A DNA stretch of 64,000 bases from Cloacibacillus evryensis DSM 19522 (GCF_000585335.1 NZ_KK073872.1:2533283-2597282); one strand, 5' to 3'; shown: positions 33,365-43,432, counted from the first letter of the stretch. The notes: a model not told the origin generated them from the letters alone. A program made the numbers and translations.

Positions 33365-35152
33365 TTACACGAGCGGCGCGACCGTCTTGATCGAGAGTTC
33401 GTCGAGCTGTTTTGTCTCGACCTCGGAGGGGGCGTCCGTCATCGGGCACTGGGCCTTCTGGTTCTTCGGGAAGGCCATGACGTCGCGGATCGACTTGCTT
33501 CCCGTCATCAGCATCACAAGGCGGTCAAGGCCGATCGCCAGTCCGCCGTGCGGCGGCGTGCCGTAGCTCAAGCCCTCGAGCAGGAAGCCGAAACGCTCCT
33601 TAGCCGCCTCGGGCGTGAAGTTGAGCGCCTGGAATGCCTTCTGCTGCATTTCGGGGTTGTGTATCCTTATCGAGCCGCCGCCGAGCTCCGTGCCGTTGAG
33701 GACGACGTCGTAGGCGCGCGAACGCACTTTGCCCGGTTCGCTGAGCAGGTATTCCATATCCTCGTTCATCGGCGCGGTAAAGGGATGATGGACGGCGGTG
33801 TAGCGCCCCGTCTCCTCGTCCCACTCAAAGAGCGGGAATTCAGTCACCCAGAGGAAGCGGAAGCTCTCTTCAACCAGGCCGCGCTCGCGTCCGAGCTCAA
33901 GGCGGATCTGCCCCAATATCTCGCAGGCCCGACGCCAGTTTCCGTCGGCCATGATAAAGAGCGCGTCGCCGTTTTCAATGCCGGAAAGCTCTTTGAGCTT
34001 CGCGATGCGTCCCTCGTCGAGGAACTTCACGAGCGGTCCCTTGAGCTCGCCCTCTTTGACCTGGAAGTTCGCCATGCCCTTCGCGCCCAGCGCCTTTGCG
34101 CGGCCCTCAAGGTCCGAAAGCTCCTTGCGCGACAGCGACGCGCCGCCGGGCAGACGCAGCCCCTTGATCGTGCCGCCCTTTTCGACCAGCGCCGCGAAGG
34201 GATTTTCGCCGCCGGCGAATACCTCTTCAAGGGCAGCCATCTCCATCTGGATGCGCAGGTCAGGCTTGTCGATGCCGTATTTGTTCATCGCCTCGTCCCA
34301 CGTCATGCGCAGGAAGGGCGTTTCGACATCCACGCCCATGATCTCTTTGAAGAGCCCCGCGAGGTAGTTCTCAACGAGCGTCATGATATCCTCTTCGGTG
34401 ATGAAGCTCATCTCGAGGTCGATCTGCGTGAACTCCGGCTGCCGGTCGGCGCGCAGGTCCTCGTCGCGGAAGCACTTGACTATCTGCATATAGCGGTCAC
34501 AGCCGCTGACCATCAGCAGCTGTTTAAAGAGCTGCGGCGACTGCGGCAGAGCGTAAAATTTGCCGGGGTTGACGCGGCTCGGCACAAGATAGTCGCGCGC
34601 GCCCTCTGGCGTCGATTTCGTGAGCATCGGCGTCTCGACCTCGATAAAGCCGTTGTCGCCGAAATAGTTGCGCGTATAGCGCGTCACATCGTGACGCGTC
34701 CTGAGGTTGGCCTGCATCGACTCGCGGCGCAGGTCGAGATAACGGTACTTCATGCGCAGGTCTTCGTTGACGCTGTCGGCGTTGTCCAGCTCAAAGGGTA
34801 TCAGCTTCGCCGGCGCGAGGACGATGAAGTCGTCTACAAGGAGCTCGACGGCGCCCGTCGCGAGATCGGGATTCTCCGTGCCCTCGGGGCGGCGGCGCAG
34901 CATGCCCTTTACCGCGAGCACGTACTCGCTGCGCAGGGCCCCAGCGCGCCCGTGCGCCTCGGCGTTCAGTTCGGGGTTGAATACCACCTGCGTTACGCCG
35001 GTCTTGTCCCACAGCTCGATAAAAATGATCCCGCCAAGGTCGCGGCGGCACCTGAGCCATCCGTTAAGTACAGTCTTTTTTCCTGCGTCCTCAAGGCGCG
35101 GAGCACCACAGTACATGGTCCTCTGCCACGAGGCGTCATAATGTCGGTCCAT
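33365..35152 (-). CDS. aspS: Aspartyl-tRNA synthetase
   Basis: 595 residues, the full bacterial length with an insertion (GAD) domain. N-terminal OB-fold anticodon domain (VLNGWLRCRRDLGGIIFIEL), class II motif 2 (FRDEDLRADRQPEFTQID), and motif 3 (GLAIGLDRLVMLM). Charges tRNA-Asp in the cytoplasm. ATG 35152 has GAGGGA at good spacing. It follows hisS by 35 bp, the common hisS-aspS operon. No gatCAB is in the window, so discrimination against tRNA-Asn cannot be judged. Confidence 0.97.
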   Translation of the reverse strand: MDRHYDASWQRTMYCGAPRLEDAGKKTVLNGWLRCRRDLGGIIFIELWDKTGVTQVVFNPELNAEAHGRAGALRSEYVLAVKGMLRRRPEGTENPDLATGAVELLVDDFIVLAPAKLIPFELDNADSVNEDLRMKYRYLDLRRESMQANLRTRHDVTRYTRNYFGDNGFIEVETPMLTKSTPEGARDYLVPSRVNPGKFYALPQSPQLFKQLLMVSGCDRYMQIVKCFRDEDLRADRQPEFTQIDLEMSFITEEDIMTLVENYLAGLFKEIMGVDVETPFLRMTWDEAMNKYGIDKPDLRIQMEMAALEEVFAGGENPFAALVEKGGTIKGLRLPGGASLSRKELSDLEGRAKALGAKGMANFQVKEGELKGPLVKFLDEGRIAKLKELSGIENGDALFIMADGNWRRACEILGQIRLELGRERGLVEESFRFLWVTEFPLFEWDEETGRYTAVHHPFTAPMNEDMEYLLSEPGKVRSRAYDVVLNGTELGGGSIRIHNPEMQQKAFQALNFTPEAAKERFGFLLEGLSYGTPPHGGLAIGLDRLVMLMTGSKSIRDVMAFPKNQKAQCPMTDAPSEVETKQLDELSIKTVAPLV

Positions 35153-35187
35153 CGGTTATCCCTCTTTATTCTGAAATATACGTTTGA

Positions 35188-36438
35188 CTACTTTAATTTG
35201 TTTATGACCTGCTCGACCGTCAGCTCTTCCTGCACGCCCTCTTTGAGGTTCTTCACGGTCACGACGCCCTTCTCGATCTCGCTCATGCCGAGGATGCAGG
35301 CGTATTCCGCCGAATTTCCCGCCGTCTTCATCTGCCCCTTCATCGCCCTGGCCATATAATCCATATCGGCCGAGATGCGGTTCATGCGCAGCGTGCGCAT
35401 CAGGTCCATCGCCTCAAGGCGCGCGTCCGGTTCGGCGGCGACGACGTAGACCTTGTTCTCAGGTTTCCGTCCGAAGCCGCAGCCCTGCGCCTCCATCGTG
35501 AGGATGACGCGCTCGATTCCCGAGGCGAAGCCGACGCCCGGCACATGCGGGCCGCCGATCGCTTCGGCTAGGTTGTCGTAACGGCCGCCGCCGCAGACGG
35601 CGTTCTGCGACCCCAGGTCGCCGGAGAGTATCTCATAGGCCGTCTTTGTATAATAATCAAGGCCGCGCACGAGGCGCTTGTCGTGCTTCACCACCGCGCC
35701 GATCTTGTCGAGGCCGCGCCGAAGCTGTTCAAAATGATCCTTGCACTCGTCGCAGAGGTGGTCCATCACCGAAGGAGCGCCCTCCGTGATCTCCTTGCAG
35801 ATCGGGCTCTTGCAGTCGAGGATACGCAGCGGGTTGCGGTCGAAGCGGCTCTTGCAGGTGTCGCAGAGTTCGTCATAACGTCCGCGCAGATAATCCTGCA
35901 GCGCCTTGCGGTAGACGGGGCGGCACTTAGGGCAGCCGACCGAGTTCAGCACCACCTGCAGATTCGAGAGGCCGAGCCGGCGGTAGAGCTCCATCGAGAA
36001 GTCGATCACTTCCAGGTCAACAAAGGCGTCCTGCGCGCCGAGCGCCTCGATGTCGAGCTGTACGAACTGACGGTAGCGCCCCTTCTGCGGGCGCTCGTAG
36101 CGGAACATCGGGCCGATGCTCCAGAGCTTCGCGGGCTGCGTGCCCTTATTCATCTCATTTTCAAGGTATGAGCGCACCATCGAAGCGGTCAGTTCGGGGC
36201 GCAGGGTGATGCTGCGTCCGCCCTTATCCGTGAAGGTGTACATCTCCTTCTCGACGACGTCCGTCGTCTCGCCGACTCCGCGGCAGAAGAGCTCTGTATG
36301 CTCGAAGATCGGAAGATGTACCTCTCTATATCCATAATCATCCGCAACATTGCGGCATATCTGCGTTACATAGGCCCATTTCCAAGACTCGTCCCCAAGT
36401 ATGTCTCTTGTTCCACGCGGCGCCTTGACTGCTTCCAT
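35188..36438 (-). CDS. hisS: Histidyl-tRNA synthetase
   Basis: 416 residues. Class II motifs: APRGTRDILGDES start, motif 2 near MFRYERPQKGRYRQF, histidine A motif RGLDYYTKTAYEI and GGGRYDNL, and the C-terminal anticodon domain. ATG 36438 follows GGGAGG; an in-frame extension upstream to 36690 runs through the promoter and lacks similarity. First gene of hisS-aspS. No T-box (no AGGGTGG-type sequence) was found in its leader. Confidence 0.97.
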   Translation of the reverse strand: MEAVKAPRGTRDILGDESWKWAYVTQICRNVADDYGYREVHLPIFEHTELFCRGVGETTDVVEKEMYTFTDKGGRSITLRPELTASMVRSYLENEMNKGTQPAKLWSIGPMFRYERPQKGRYRQFVQLDIEALGAQDAFVDLEVIDFSMELYRRLGLSNLQVVLNSVGCPKCRPVYRKALQDYLRGRYDELCDTCKSRFDRNPLRILDCKSPICKEITEGAPSVMDHLCDECKDHFEQLRRGLDKIGAVVKHDKRLVRGLDYYTKTAYEILSGDLGSQNAVCGGGRYDNLAEAIGGPHVPGVGFASGIERVILTMEAQGCGFGRKPENKVYVVAAEPDARLEAMDLMRTLRMNRISADMDYMARAMKGQMKTAGNSAEYACILGMSEIEKGVVTVKNLKEGVQEELTVEQVINKLK

Positions 36439-36810
36439 CCCAACCGCCTCCCGGTAAGTTTTTGATTGACGAACAGGGCTCGCCCGCGCGGAGATAAAAA
36501 CCGCGTCTCGCCCTTCGGAAAAAATAATTCCGTTATTCAAATGAATATAATACTTCATAAGTATATTGCAAGACAAGACAAAATAGGAAAATTTTTTGAC
36601 CTTTATCCGACTGCCGTTTCCCGCTCCCTCCCGCGGGACGGCGAACGCCGCCTTCAGCGCGCGGCCGCGCGGCGGGAAAACCAGCTTCACAAGGACCTCG
36701 CAAAGTTGCGTACTTTACCGATATTGCGGAGAAGATATCTTTATTATAAATAGGAATATGCCATTTTTATTAAAATATGATACTCTATTAGGAGTAAAGG
36801 AGGCGGTCTC
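36439..36810. promoter_or_regulatory. Divergent intergenic region with hisS promoter
   Basis: On the minus strand TTGCAA (36566-36571), 16 bp, TATATT (36544-36549) is a fair promoter for hisS-aspS, giving a leader of about 100 nt. GC-rich inverted stretches between 36630 and 36680 have no clear role. A ribosome site AAAGGAGG (36795-36802) serves the next gene. Confidence 0.5.
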
Positions 36811-37185
36811 ATGGGATATGTTTGCGGTTTGCATAAGAAGTATTTCTGCGCCATGACGGTGACGGCCTTCTACATCATTGTACAGACGTTTTTACTGCTC
36901 GCCTATGAGGGACCGTCGGTCTCCAGCCTCCAGGACCCGGGCAGCATCTACGTGATGGAGGCGATGAAGAGCATCTCTTCCACAACGCTCTCTCCGCGCA
37001 CGGCGGAGACGCGTTTCGCTCCGCTCTCCGTCAAAACGGACCCCGTGCCCAGGACCCTCTCCGAAGCCTTTTCCGAAGGGCTCAACCTTGCTGCCGAACG
37101 CACGAGCAGCCGGGCCCTCTGGGATGTATTTATCGGCGACGAACAGGAATCACAGCCTTCTTCCGATATGGTCGCAAGGAAATAG
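36811..37185 (+). CDS. Small single-helix membrane protein of unknown function
   Basis: 124 residues. One hydrophobic helix (about residues 14-32, MTVTAFYIIVQTFLLLAY) after a short cytosolic KK-containing start, then a polar tail of 90 residues likely outside. AAAGGAGG eight bases before ATG 36811 supports translation. No family recognised. It lies between hisS (divergent) and the activase gene. Confidence 0.6.
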   Translation: MGYVCGLHKKYFCAMTVTAFYIIVQTFLLLAYEGPSVSSLQDPGSIYVMEAMKSISSTTLSPRTAETRFAPLSVKTDPVPRTLSEAFSEGLNLAAERTSSRALWDVFIGDEQESQPSSDMVARK

Positions 37186-37337
37186 CCTCTATCCCCCTTT
37201 TATCTAAATACCTGAGTCTTTTTTATTGAGCCGCGCCCGCGGGGGCGCGGAGGGCCGTGTTATCAAAAAGCTGCGGCCGCCGGAGGGCGGTTCGCCGCCG
37301 CGGCATCTTTATCTACAACGATCAGGGGGGAACAGCG

Positions 37338-40300
37338 ATGGAACTTCTTCACGCGGGACTCGACATAGGCTCAACTACGGCAAAGGCTGTCGTCCTTGAT
37401 AAATATGACAAAATCGTATTTTACCGCTACAGCAGGCACTTTGCCGATATACGAACGGCGGTGGAGAGACTTGTCAGCGATATAAGGGAAAGTTTCTCCG
37501 AGGCGAAGCTCACGCTTGCGATGGCGGGTTCTGGCGCTCTGGAGATCGCGCGGGGCATGGACGTGCCCTTTACACAGGAACAGATCGCCTGTACGGCGAG
37601 CATCACGCGTTTTCTTTCGGGCGTCGACGTCTGCATAGAGCTTGGCGGCGAGGATTCAAAGATAACATTTTTTGACGAAGCGGGAGCCGAGCAGCGCATG
37701 AACGAGACCTGCGCCGGAGGCACCGGGGCCTTCCTCGACCAGATGGCCTCCCTCTTCGGCACGGACGCCGCGGGGCTCAACGAACTCGCCAAGGGGCATA
37801 AGACGATCTATCCGGTCGCCTCGCGCTGCGGCGTCTTCGCCAAAACGGACGTGCAGGCGCTGCTGAACGACGGCGCCTCGCGCGAGGACGTCGCGGCCTC
37901 GATATTTCAGGCTATCGTAAACCAGACGATAAGCGGCCTCGCCTGCGGCAGGAGGATCGCGGGGCGGGTCGCCTTTCTCGGCGGGCCGCTCTATTTCCTC
38001 TCGGAGCTGAGAAACCGTTTCACGGAGACGCTGCGCCTGCCGCTGGAGCAGTGCATCTTTCCGCAGAACCCGCACCTTTTCGTGGCTATGGGCGCGGCGA
38101 TCAGCGCCAAGATGCAGGGCGCGGTGGATGCCTCCGTGCTGCAAAGGCGCGCGGAGGATTTCTTCATCTCTCATCGCGAAGAGCGGGGCTCGAAACTGCG
38201 CCCGCTCTTTATGAACAGGGGAGAACTCGACTCCTTCCGTGAAAGGCATTCGGCCTGCCGCGCCAGGCGCGTCGAGATGCGTGATTATCAGGGCGAGGCA
38301 TTCCTCGGGATAGATGTCGGCTCCACAACGACGAAGATGGTCCTCATCGGCAGCGAAGGAGAACTGCTGTTTTCGCGGTACAGGCTGACCGGCGTCGGCG
38401 ACCCCCTCCAGACGGTGCGGGAAACGCTGTCGGAACTCTATTCGCTGATGCCGGAGGGAATCAGGATCGCGGGCAGCGGCGTGACGGGGTACGGCGAAAA
38501 ACTGATAAAAGCCGCCTTCGGCGTGGATACCGGCGAAGTGGAAACAGTGGCGCACGCGAAAGCCGCCGGCTTCGTCCTACCCGGAGCCGACTTCGTGATC
38601 GACATCGGCGGGCAGGATATGAAATGCCTGCGCATCAAGGACGGCATAATCAGCGGAGTCTTCCTTAACGAAGCCTGCTCCTCCGGCTGCGGCTCTTTCC
38701 TTCAGAGCTTCGCGAAGTCGCTGAATATGGAGATGGCGGAATTCGCCCGCGCCGCCGAGGAATCGGCCTCCCCCGTCGACCTCGGTTCCCGCTGCACGGT
38801 GTTCATGAATTCCCGCGTGCGCCAGGCGCAGAAAGAAGGGGCTCCGGTACGGGACATCTCCGCCGGGCTCGTCTATTCCGTCGTCAAAAACGCGCTTTAT
38901 AAGGTGCTGAAGATAAAGGACCCCGCGGAACTCGGCAGCCGCATCGTCGTGCAGGGAGGGACCTTCAGGAACGACGCGCTGCTGCGCGCCTTTGAGATCG
39001 TCACGGGACGCGAAGTGGTGCGCCCCGACATCTCGGAGCTGATGGGAGCCTTCGGAGCGGCGCTGATCGCCAGAGAGAGGCGGGGAGAAAAGAGCTCGCT
39101 GCTTGACGCGGAGGCGCTGAACGGCTTCAAAACGACAGTGTCCACGCAGAACTGCGGCGGCTGCGGCAACAAATGCCTGCTGACACTGACGCGCTTTCCC
39201 GACGGGCGGAAGTACGTCTCTGGCAACCGCTGCGAGCGCGGCGGCTCCGCCGAAGAGCGGGGACCGCTGCCGCCGAACCTCTTTGAGAAGAAGTATAAGA
39301 GGCTCTTCGACCACTACCGGCCGCTGCCGGCCGAGGAAGCGCCGCGCGGCGTTATCGGCATCCCGCGCGTGCTCAACATTTACGAGAATTACCCATTCTG
39401 GTTCACGCTCTTTACTGAGCTCGGCTTCCGCGTGGAACTCTCCGCGAAGGCTCCCGACGAAAACCTCGGCATAGAGACGATCCCCTCGCAGACGGTCTGC
39501 TACCCCGCGAAGCTTGTACACCGCCATATAACGGACCTGCTGGAGCGCGGCGTGAAGAATATCTTCTATCCGCTCATCCTCCATGAGAAAAGTGAGTTCT
39601 CCGAGGCGCAGAACGACTACAACTGCCCCGTCGTCACCGGTTATCCCGACGTCGCGAGGCTCAACATCGACCGCCTGCACGACGAAGGCGTGAATTTCAT
39701 CCAGCCCGCGCTCGCCATCGAAAACGAGGAGGCGCTGGTAAAGACGCTCGCCGGCGCGCTTGCCGCTTTCGGCGTCGCCAGGGGCGAGCTGCGCCGCGCC
39801 GCCAGGCTGGCAGAGGCGGCGCGCGCCGCCTATAAGTCCGACGTGACGAAATTCGGCAGGGAGGCGCTCGCCTACCTCAACGAACACGGCGGGATCGGCA
39901 TCGTGCTTGCGGGACATCCATACCACCTTTCGCCTGAGGTCAATCACGGCATCCCCGAGCTGATAAACAGCTACGGCGTGACGTTATTCACAGAAGACTC
40001 CGTCTGCGGCCTCGCCGGCGAGCTTGATGAACGCGACGAGGTGGGGGCCGTCGACCAGTGGGTATACCACTCCCGCCTCTACCGCGCGGCGATGGTGACG
40101 GCGAGACACCCGGGCTTCAAAAATGTGGAGCTGGTACAGTTCAACTCCTTCGGCTGCGGACTGGACGCCATCAGCGCGGAGCAGACGGCGGAGATCCTTA
40201 CGCGCCACGGCAAGCTCCACACGCTGATAAAGATCGACGAGGGAAAAAACAACGGCGCGGTCAAGATCAGGATACGCTCGCTGCTCGCGGCGATGAAGAC

Positions 40301-41552
40301 CGAACGCAGCGACGAGGGGGCATATACTGAATCTTCCGTGAAAAAACCGCGTCCCGCCGTCCATCACGAGGGAAGGACCCTGCTCTGCCCGCCGCTTTCG
40401 CCCTTTCATTTTCAGTTCCTGGAAACGGCCTTCGAGGGCAGCGGCACAAACTTCAAGGTCCTGCCGGAGGGAACGCGCGAGACGGTGGAGCTTGGGCTGC
40501 GTTACGTCAACAACGACGTCTGCTATCCCGCGATGATGGTCGTCGGCCAGTTCATCGAAGCGCTGAAAAGCGGCCTCTACGACCCGGAGAGGACGGACTG
40601 CCTCTACGCCCAGACCGGCGGCGCCTGCCGCGCGAGCAACTATATACATCTCCTGCGGGGAGCTCTGGATTCCGCCGGTTTTCCGCAGGTGCGCGTGGTG
40701 GCGCTCAACCGCCAGAAAGAGGGAGAGGCAGAAAGGTTCGAACTTCCGACGCGCATCGGCTGGCGCGCTATGCTCGGACTCTTCTACGGCGATCTGCTGA
40801 TGCGGCTGCTGCTGCGCACGCGCCCCTACGAAACCGAGAAGGGCGCGAGCGCGAGGCTCCATGATATATGGGTGGAGCGCATAAAGGAGAATATCCGCGG
40901 GGGAAGCTGGTTCCGCTTTAAAAGGGACGTCAGGGAGATGACGCGCGACTTCGCCGCGCTGCCGATAGAGAACGTCAAGCGTCCACGCGTCGGCATTACG
41001 GGCGAGATCCTCGTCAAATATCACGCCAACGCCAACGAACGCCTCATCGAGCTGATAGAGGATGAGGGCGGCGAGGCCGTGGTGCCGGATATGGGCAACT
41101 TCCTCTCCTACTGTCTCTTTGACCCTGTCTATGCCAACAGGCACCTCGCGGGAGGCTTATGGCCGCGCGCCGTCGGCGAGGCCGGAATGTGGGTGCTGGA
41201 CAAGATAAAGGCTCCGATCGCCGAGGCTCTGAGGGGCACGCGCTTCGGAGAACTCCACAACATAGAGGAGCTGGCGAAGCTCGGCGGCACCGTCGTATCG
41301 CAGGCGAACCAGGCCGGAGAGGGCTGGCTGCTCACCGCGGAGATGATGGCGCTGATCGAGGGAGGGGTCAACAACGTTCTTTGCGTCCAGCCCTTCGCCT
41401 GCCTGCCCAATCACATCACCGGCAAGGGCGTCATCAAGGAGCTTAAGCGCCGCTTCAAAGGAGCGAACATCCTGCCGCTCGACTATGACGCGAGCGTCAG
41501 TACGACGAACCAGTTGAACAGGATCAAGCTTCTTATGGCTACCGCCCGGTAA
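37338..41552 (+). CDS. Giant fused 2-hydroxyacyl-CoA dehydratase activase/dehydratase-like protein
   Basis: 1,404 residues. Two ATPase modules of the BcrAD/HgdC type: the first opens LDIGSTTAKAVVLD, cluster cysteines in NETCAGGTGAFLDQM and SRCGVFAKTDVQALL; the second opens GIDVGSTTTKMVLIG near residue 325, with NEACSSGCGSFLQ and SRCTVFMNSRV. A cysteine-rich linker (NCGGCGNKCLLT near 600) leads to DUF2229-like and HgdA/B-like dehydratase modules (about 670-1,400). Family members drive radical dehydration with an ATP-fuelled [4Fe-4S] electron injector; this four-part fusion is known in anaerobes but its substrate is not. ATG 37338 is chosen because homology begins there, after GGGGGGAAC. The stop lies inside a repeat element. 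Confidence 0.88.
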   Translation: MELLHAGLDIGSTTAKAVVLDKYDKIVFYRYSRHFADIRTAVERLVSDIRESFSEAKLTLAMAGSGALEIARGMDVPFTQEQIACTASITRFLSGVDVCIELGGEDSKITFFDEAGAEQRMNETCAGGTGAFLDQMASLFGTDAAGLNELAKGHKTIYPVASRCGVFAKTDVQALLNDGASREDVAASIFQAIVNQTISGLACGRRIAGRVAFLGGPLYFLSELRNRFTETLRLPLEQCIFPQNPHLFVAMGAAISAKMQGAVDASVLQRRAEDFFISHREERGSKLRPLFMNRGELDSFRERHSACRARRVEMRDYQGEAFLGIDVGSTTTKMVLIGSEGELLFSRYRLTGVGDPLQTVRETLSELYSLMPEGIRIAGSGVTGYGEKLIKAAFGVDTGEVETVAHAKAAGFVLPGADFVIDIGGQDMKCLRIKDGIISGVFLNEACSSGCGSFLQSFAKSLNMEMAEFARAAEESASPVDLGSRCTVFMNSRVRQAQKEGAPVRDISAGLVYSVVKNALYKVLKIKDPAELGSRIVVQGGTFRNDALLRAFEIVTGREVVRPDISELMGAFGAALIARERRGEKSSLLDAEALNGFKTTVSTQNCGGCGNKCLLTLTRFPDGRKYVSGNRCERGGSAEERGPLPPNLFEKKYKRLFDHYRPLPAEEAPRGVIGIPRVLNIYENYPFWFTLFTELGFRVELSAKAPDENLGIETIPSQTVCYPAKLVHRHITDLLERGVKNIFYPLILHEKSEFSEAQNDYNCPVVTGYPDVARLNIDRLHDEGVNFIQPALAIENEEALVKTLAGALAAFGVARGELRRAARLAEAARAAYKSDVTKFGREALAYLNEHGGIGIVLAGHPYHLSPEVNHGIPELINSYGVTLFTEDSVCGLAGELDERDEVGAVDQWVYHSRLYRAAMVTARHPGFKNVELVQFNSFGCGLDAISAEQTAEILTRHGKLHTLIKIDEGKNNGAVKIRIRSLLAAMKTERSDEGAYTESSVKKPRPAVHHEGRTLLCPPLSPFHFQFLETAFEGSGTNFKVLPEGTRETVELGLRYVNNDVCYPAMMVVGQFIEALKSGLYDPERTDCLYAQTGGACRASNYIHLLRGALDSAGFPQVRVVALNRQKEGEAERFELPTRIGWRAMLGLFYGDLLMRLLLRTRPYETEKGASARLHDIWVERIKENIRGGSWFRFKRDVREMTRDFAALPIENVKRPRVGITGEILVKYHANANERLIELIEDEGGEAVVPDMGNFLSYCLFDPVYANRHLAGGLWPRAVGEAGMWVLDKIKAPIAEALRGTRFGELHNIEELAKLGGTVVSQANQAGEGWLLTAEMMALIEGGVNNVLCVQPFACLPNHITGKGVIKELKRRFKGANILPLDYDASVSTTNQLNRIKLLMATAR

Positions 41553-41830
41553 ATCGGCGTAAATCGGCGTTTATACGCACCGTCTGCGTCATAACTTCGG
41601 GGTCTGCGGTCCTGCGGCAAACGCACCCGCATGCTGCGGCAATATGGATAATTTGAAAGAGTTCCCCGCCAATGGCGGGGAACATTGCCTTGCAATCGCC
41701 GTATTAATATACGGCTCCGGGCGCAGACCCCAAAGTTATTTAGCATCCGGCACGTCTGGTGAACAAACTACGCGATTCACACAAAACGCAAAACCGGCGT
41801 TTTGGTTCACTGCGTATAAACGCCGATTTA
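41550..41830. repeat. Palindromic MITE-like element R1
   Basis: Left end TAAATCGGCGTTTATACGCA (41560-41579, preceded by an extra TAAATCGGCG) and right end TGCGTATAAACGCCGATTTA (41811-41830) are inverted. Inner arms ATAACTTCGGGGTCTGCG (41591-41608) and CGCAGACCCCAAAGTTAT (41722-41739) also pair. It contains a perfect GTTCCCCGCC-AAT-GGCGGGGAAC hairpin (41661-41683) and CCGTATTAATATACGG (41699-41714). The activase gene takes its stop codon from the first bases. Confidence 0.85.
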
Positions 41831-41840
41831 TCTAAGACCT

Positions 41841-41988
41841 TTGGCTCCCTCTCCGAGGGGGCTCCGGCGAAGCCGGTGGAGGAGGGTTGACTTTGGGTTT
41901 TGTTTTTCTGGTCTGAATTAAAACAAAACCCAAGGTCAAAACTCCTCCAGTCTCGGCGGAAAAACACCGCCGAGCCAGCCCCCTCGGG
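41841..41988. repeat. Palindromic repeat element R2
   Basis: Long imperfect hairpin: CCGAGGGGGCT (41853-41863) pairs with AGCCCCCTCGG (41977-41987), and inner TTTGGGTTTTG pairs with CAAAACCCAA. It resembles the CTCCCTCT-type intergenic palindromes of gut bacteria. The IS3-family element is joined directly to its right end. Confidence 0.65.
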
Positions 41989-43432
41989 TGAACAGAGTCC
42001 CGCAAACCGGACAACGCTATAAAAGCTCCCAAGGGTATCAAAAATTTATTCAATAAAGAGACTTCGATATTGCATCGGAGCCTTTTTCAATTTTATCTGT
42101 ATCCTGTCGTTATTATAATACCTTATATATTCGTCTATAGCATCTTTGGCCTCCTCGTAGTTCTCCCATTTTACTCGGTTGACGAGTTCTGATTTAATGT
42201 GACTAAAGAAGTTTTCTGCACAGGCATTATCCAAACAATTTCCTTTCCTTGACATCGAGACCTTGAGTCCGTATCTTTGTGTCAGGTTGAAATATGCATG
42301 GCTTGTATATTGAAACCCCTGGTCGCTGTGGAGGATTGGTCCATCAGCGACCACCTTATTATTATTTTCAAATGCTTTCTTCAATGTATCGCTTACTAAC
42401 TTAATATTATTATTACGACTGATTTGATATCCCTGTATGGAATTATCAAAGAGATCTTTTATCATGGAGAGGAATATATTACCCTTTTTGTTCGTATATA
42501 TGTGATATCAGTAACCAGTTTCTGGTTTGGTCTGTCGGAACGAAATTCTCTGTTCAGGATATTCTCATAGCTGTGGATATTTCCTGACATCACTTTAAAC
42601 TTTTTCTTTTTCTTATTTCCGCTTGAAGTCCCGCTTTTTTCATAACACGCCTTCCCTCTTATTGTTTACATGAATGCCAATGAAGTTGTTGAGCCACAGA
42701 GTCATTCGCCTGTACCCATAAGTGTTTTTGTTGATATTCTGTCCCGTTCTTATTGCTTCTATGAGAGGACCGTCTTTATCTTCCATTCCACGCCGCTTTA
42801 GCCAACTGTAGTATGTCGAACGAGATACGGACAAAAATCTACACATTACACAGACAGAATGTTTTGTTGAAAATTCAAAAATGATTCTGTATTTAATATT
42901 TCTTTCTATCACCACCTTTGCAGCTCTAAGGCTTTTTTAATACATCGACCTGCATTTCCAGCTCTTTAATCTTTTCTATGCTATTTGTAACTTCCAATTT
43001 CTTATCTGGACAGTCTTGTTTTGAACTAGAAATATCCCCTTGTTCGATAAATTCCTTACACCATCGTCTTAAAAGAGAGGGACTTGAAATGTTAAAAGAT
43101 GAGGTAACATCTACCATAGTACGTCCCTCTTCTAAATGAGCCGAAACAGCTTCAAGTTTTACAGCCTTGCTGTAGGTTCTTTTTTCCTTGTATCATCCAG
43201 TAAGTCCTTCTGTCCGCTCTTATATAAAGATATCCATGTTTTAACAGAATCATGACTAACACCAAGTTCTTCAGCAATCCGCCTTCGTGGAATTCCCTGT
43301 TTGTGCATCTCAATTGCTTTTATTCTTTCTTCTGTTTTACGTTTACGCATAGAAGAGCCCCCTTTATATGTATTTAGTTTTATTATAATCCAGGGGCTTT
43401 ATTTGGCTGTCCGATTTTCGGGATGCTGTTCA
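41989..43432 (-). mobile_element. Decayed IS3-family (IS150-like) insertion sequence
   Basis: About 1.44 kb. Imperfect terminal inverted repeats: TGAACAGAGTCCCGC on the left and, read inward from the right, TGAACAGCATCCCGA. Inverted similarity continues outward into GCCCCCTCGGG (41978-41988) and its complement CCCGAGGGGGC (43434-43444), so the exact ends are uncertain. No target duplication was seen. Carries a broken transposase. Confidence 0.85.
42046..43350 (-). pseudogene. IS3-family transposase OrfA/OrfB, multiply frameshifted
   Basis: OrfA HTH remains as two blocks: RIAEELGVSHDSVKTWISLY (near 43159-43350) and SPSLLRRWCKEFIEQGD (42926-43117). OrfB remains as HSVCVMCRFLSVSRSTYYSW (42640-42915), then VTDITYI near 42500, and HSDQGFQYTSHAYF plus DNACAENFFSHIKSEL (42046-42465), so all three DDE residues are visible but in different frames. 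At least three shifts (near 42500, 42590 and 42640) break it, so it cannot make an intact transposase. Confidence 0.9.

Noticed and set aside
33359-35359. A 666-codon plus-strand reading over aspS
   Set aside because: It is antisense to a clear aspartyl-tRNA synthetase, is rich in Arg/His/Val in the way GC-rich shadow frames are, and matches no family.
36439-36810. T-box riboswitch for hisS-aspS
   Set aside because: No AGGGTGG-type T-box sequence or specifier stem was found in the leader.
37231-37250. GC-rich hairpin as terminator
   Set aside because: CCGCGCCC/GGGCGCGG has its T-run on the wrong side for the plus strand and none downstream on the minus strand.
38577-39947. A 456-codon minus-strand reading, and another at 39984-41144
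   Set aside because: Both are antisense to the activase gene, whose own frame is strongly supported by motifs; composition is that of shadow frames.
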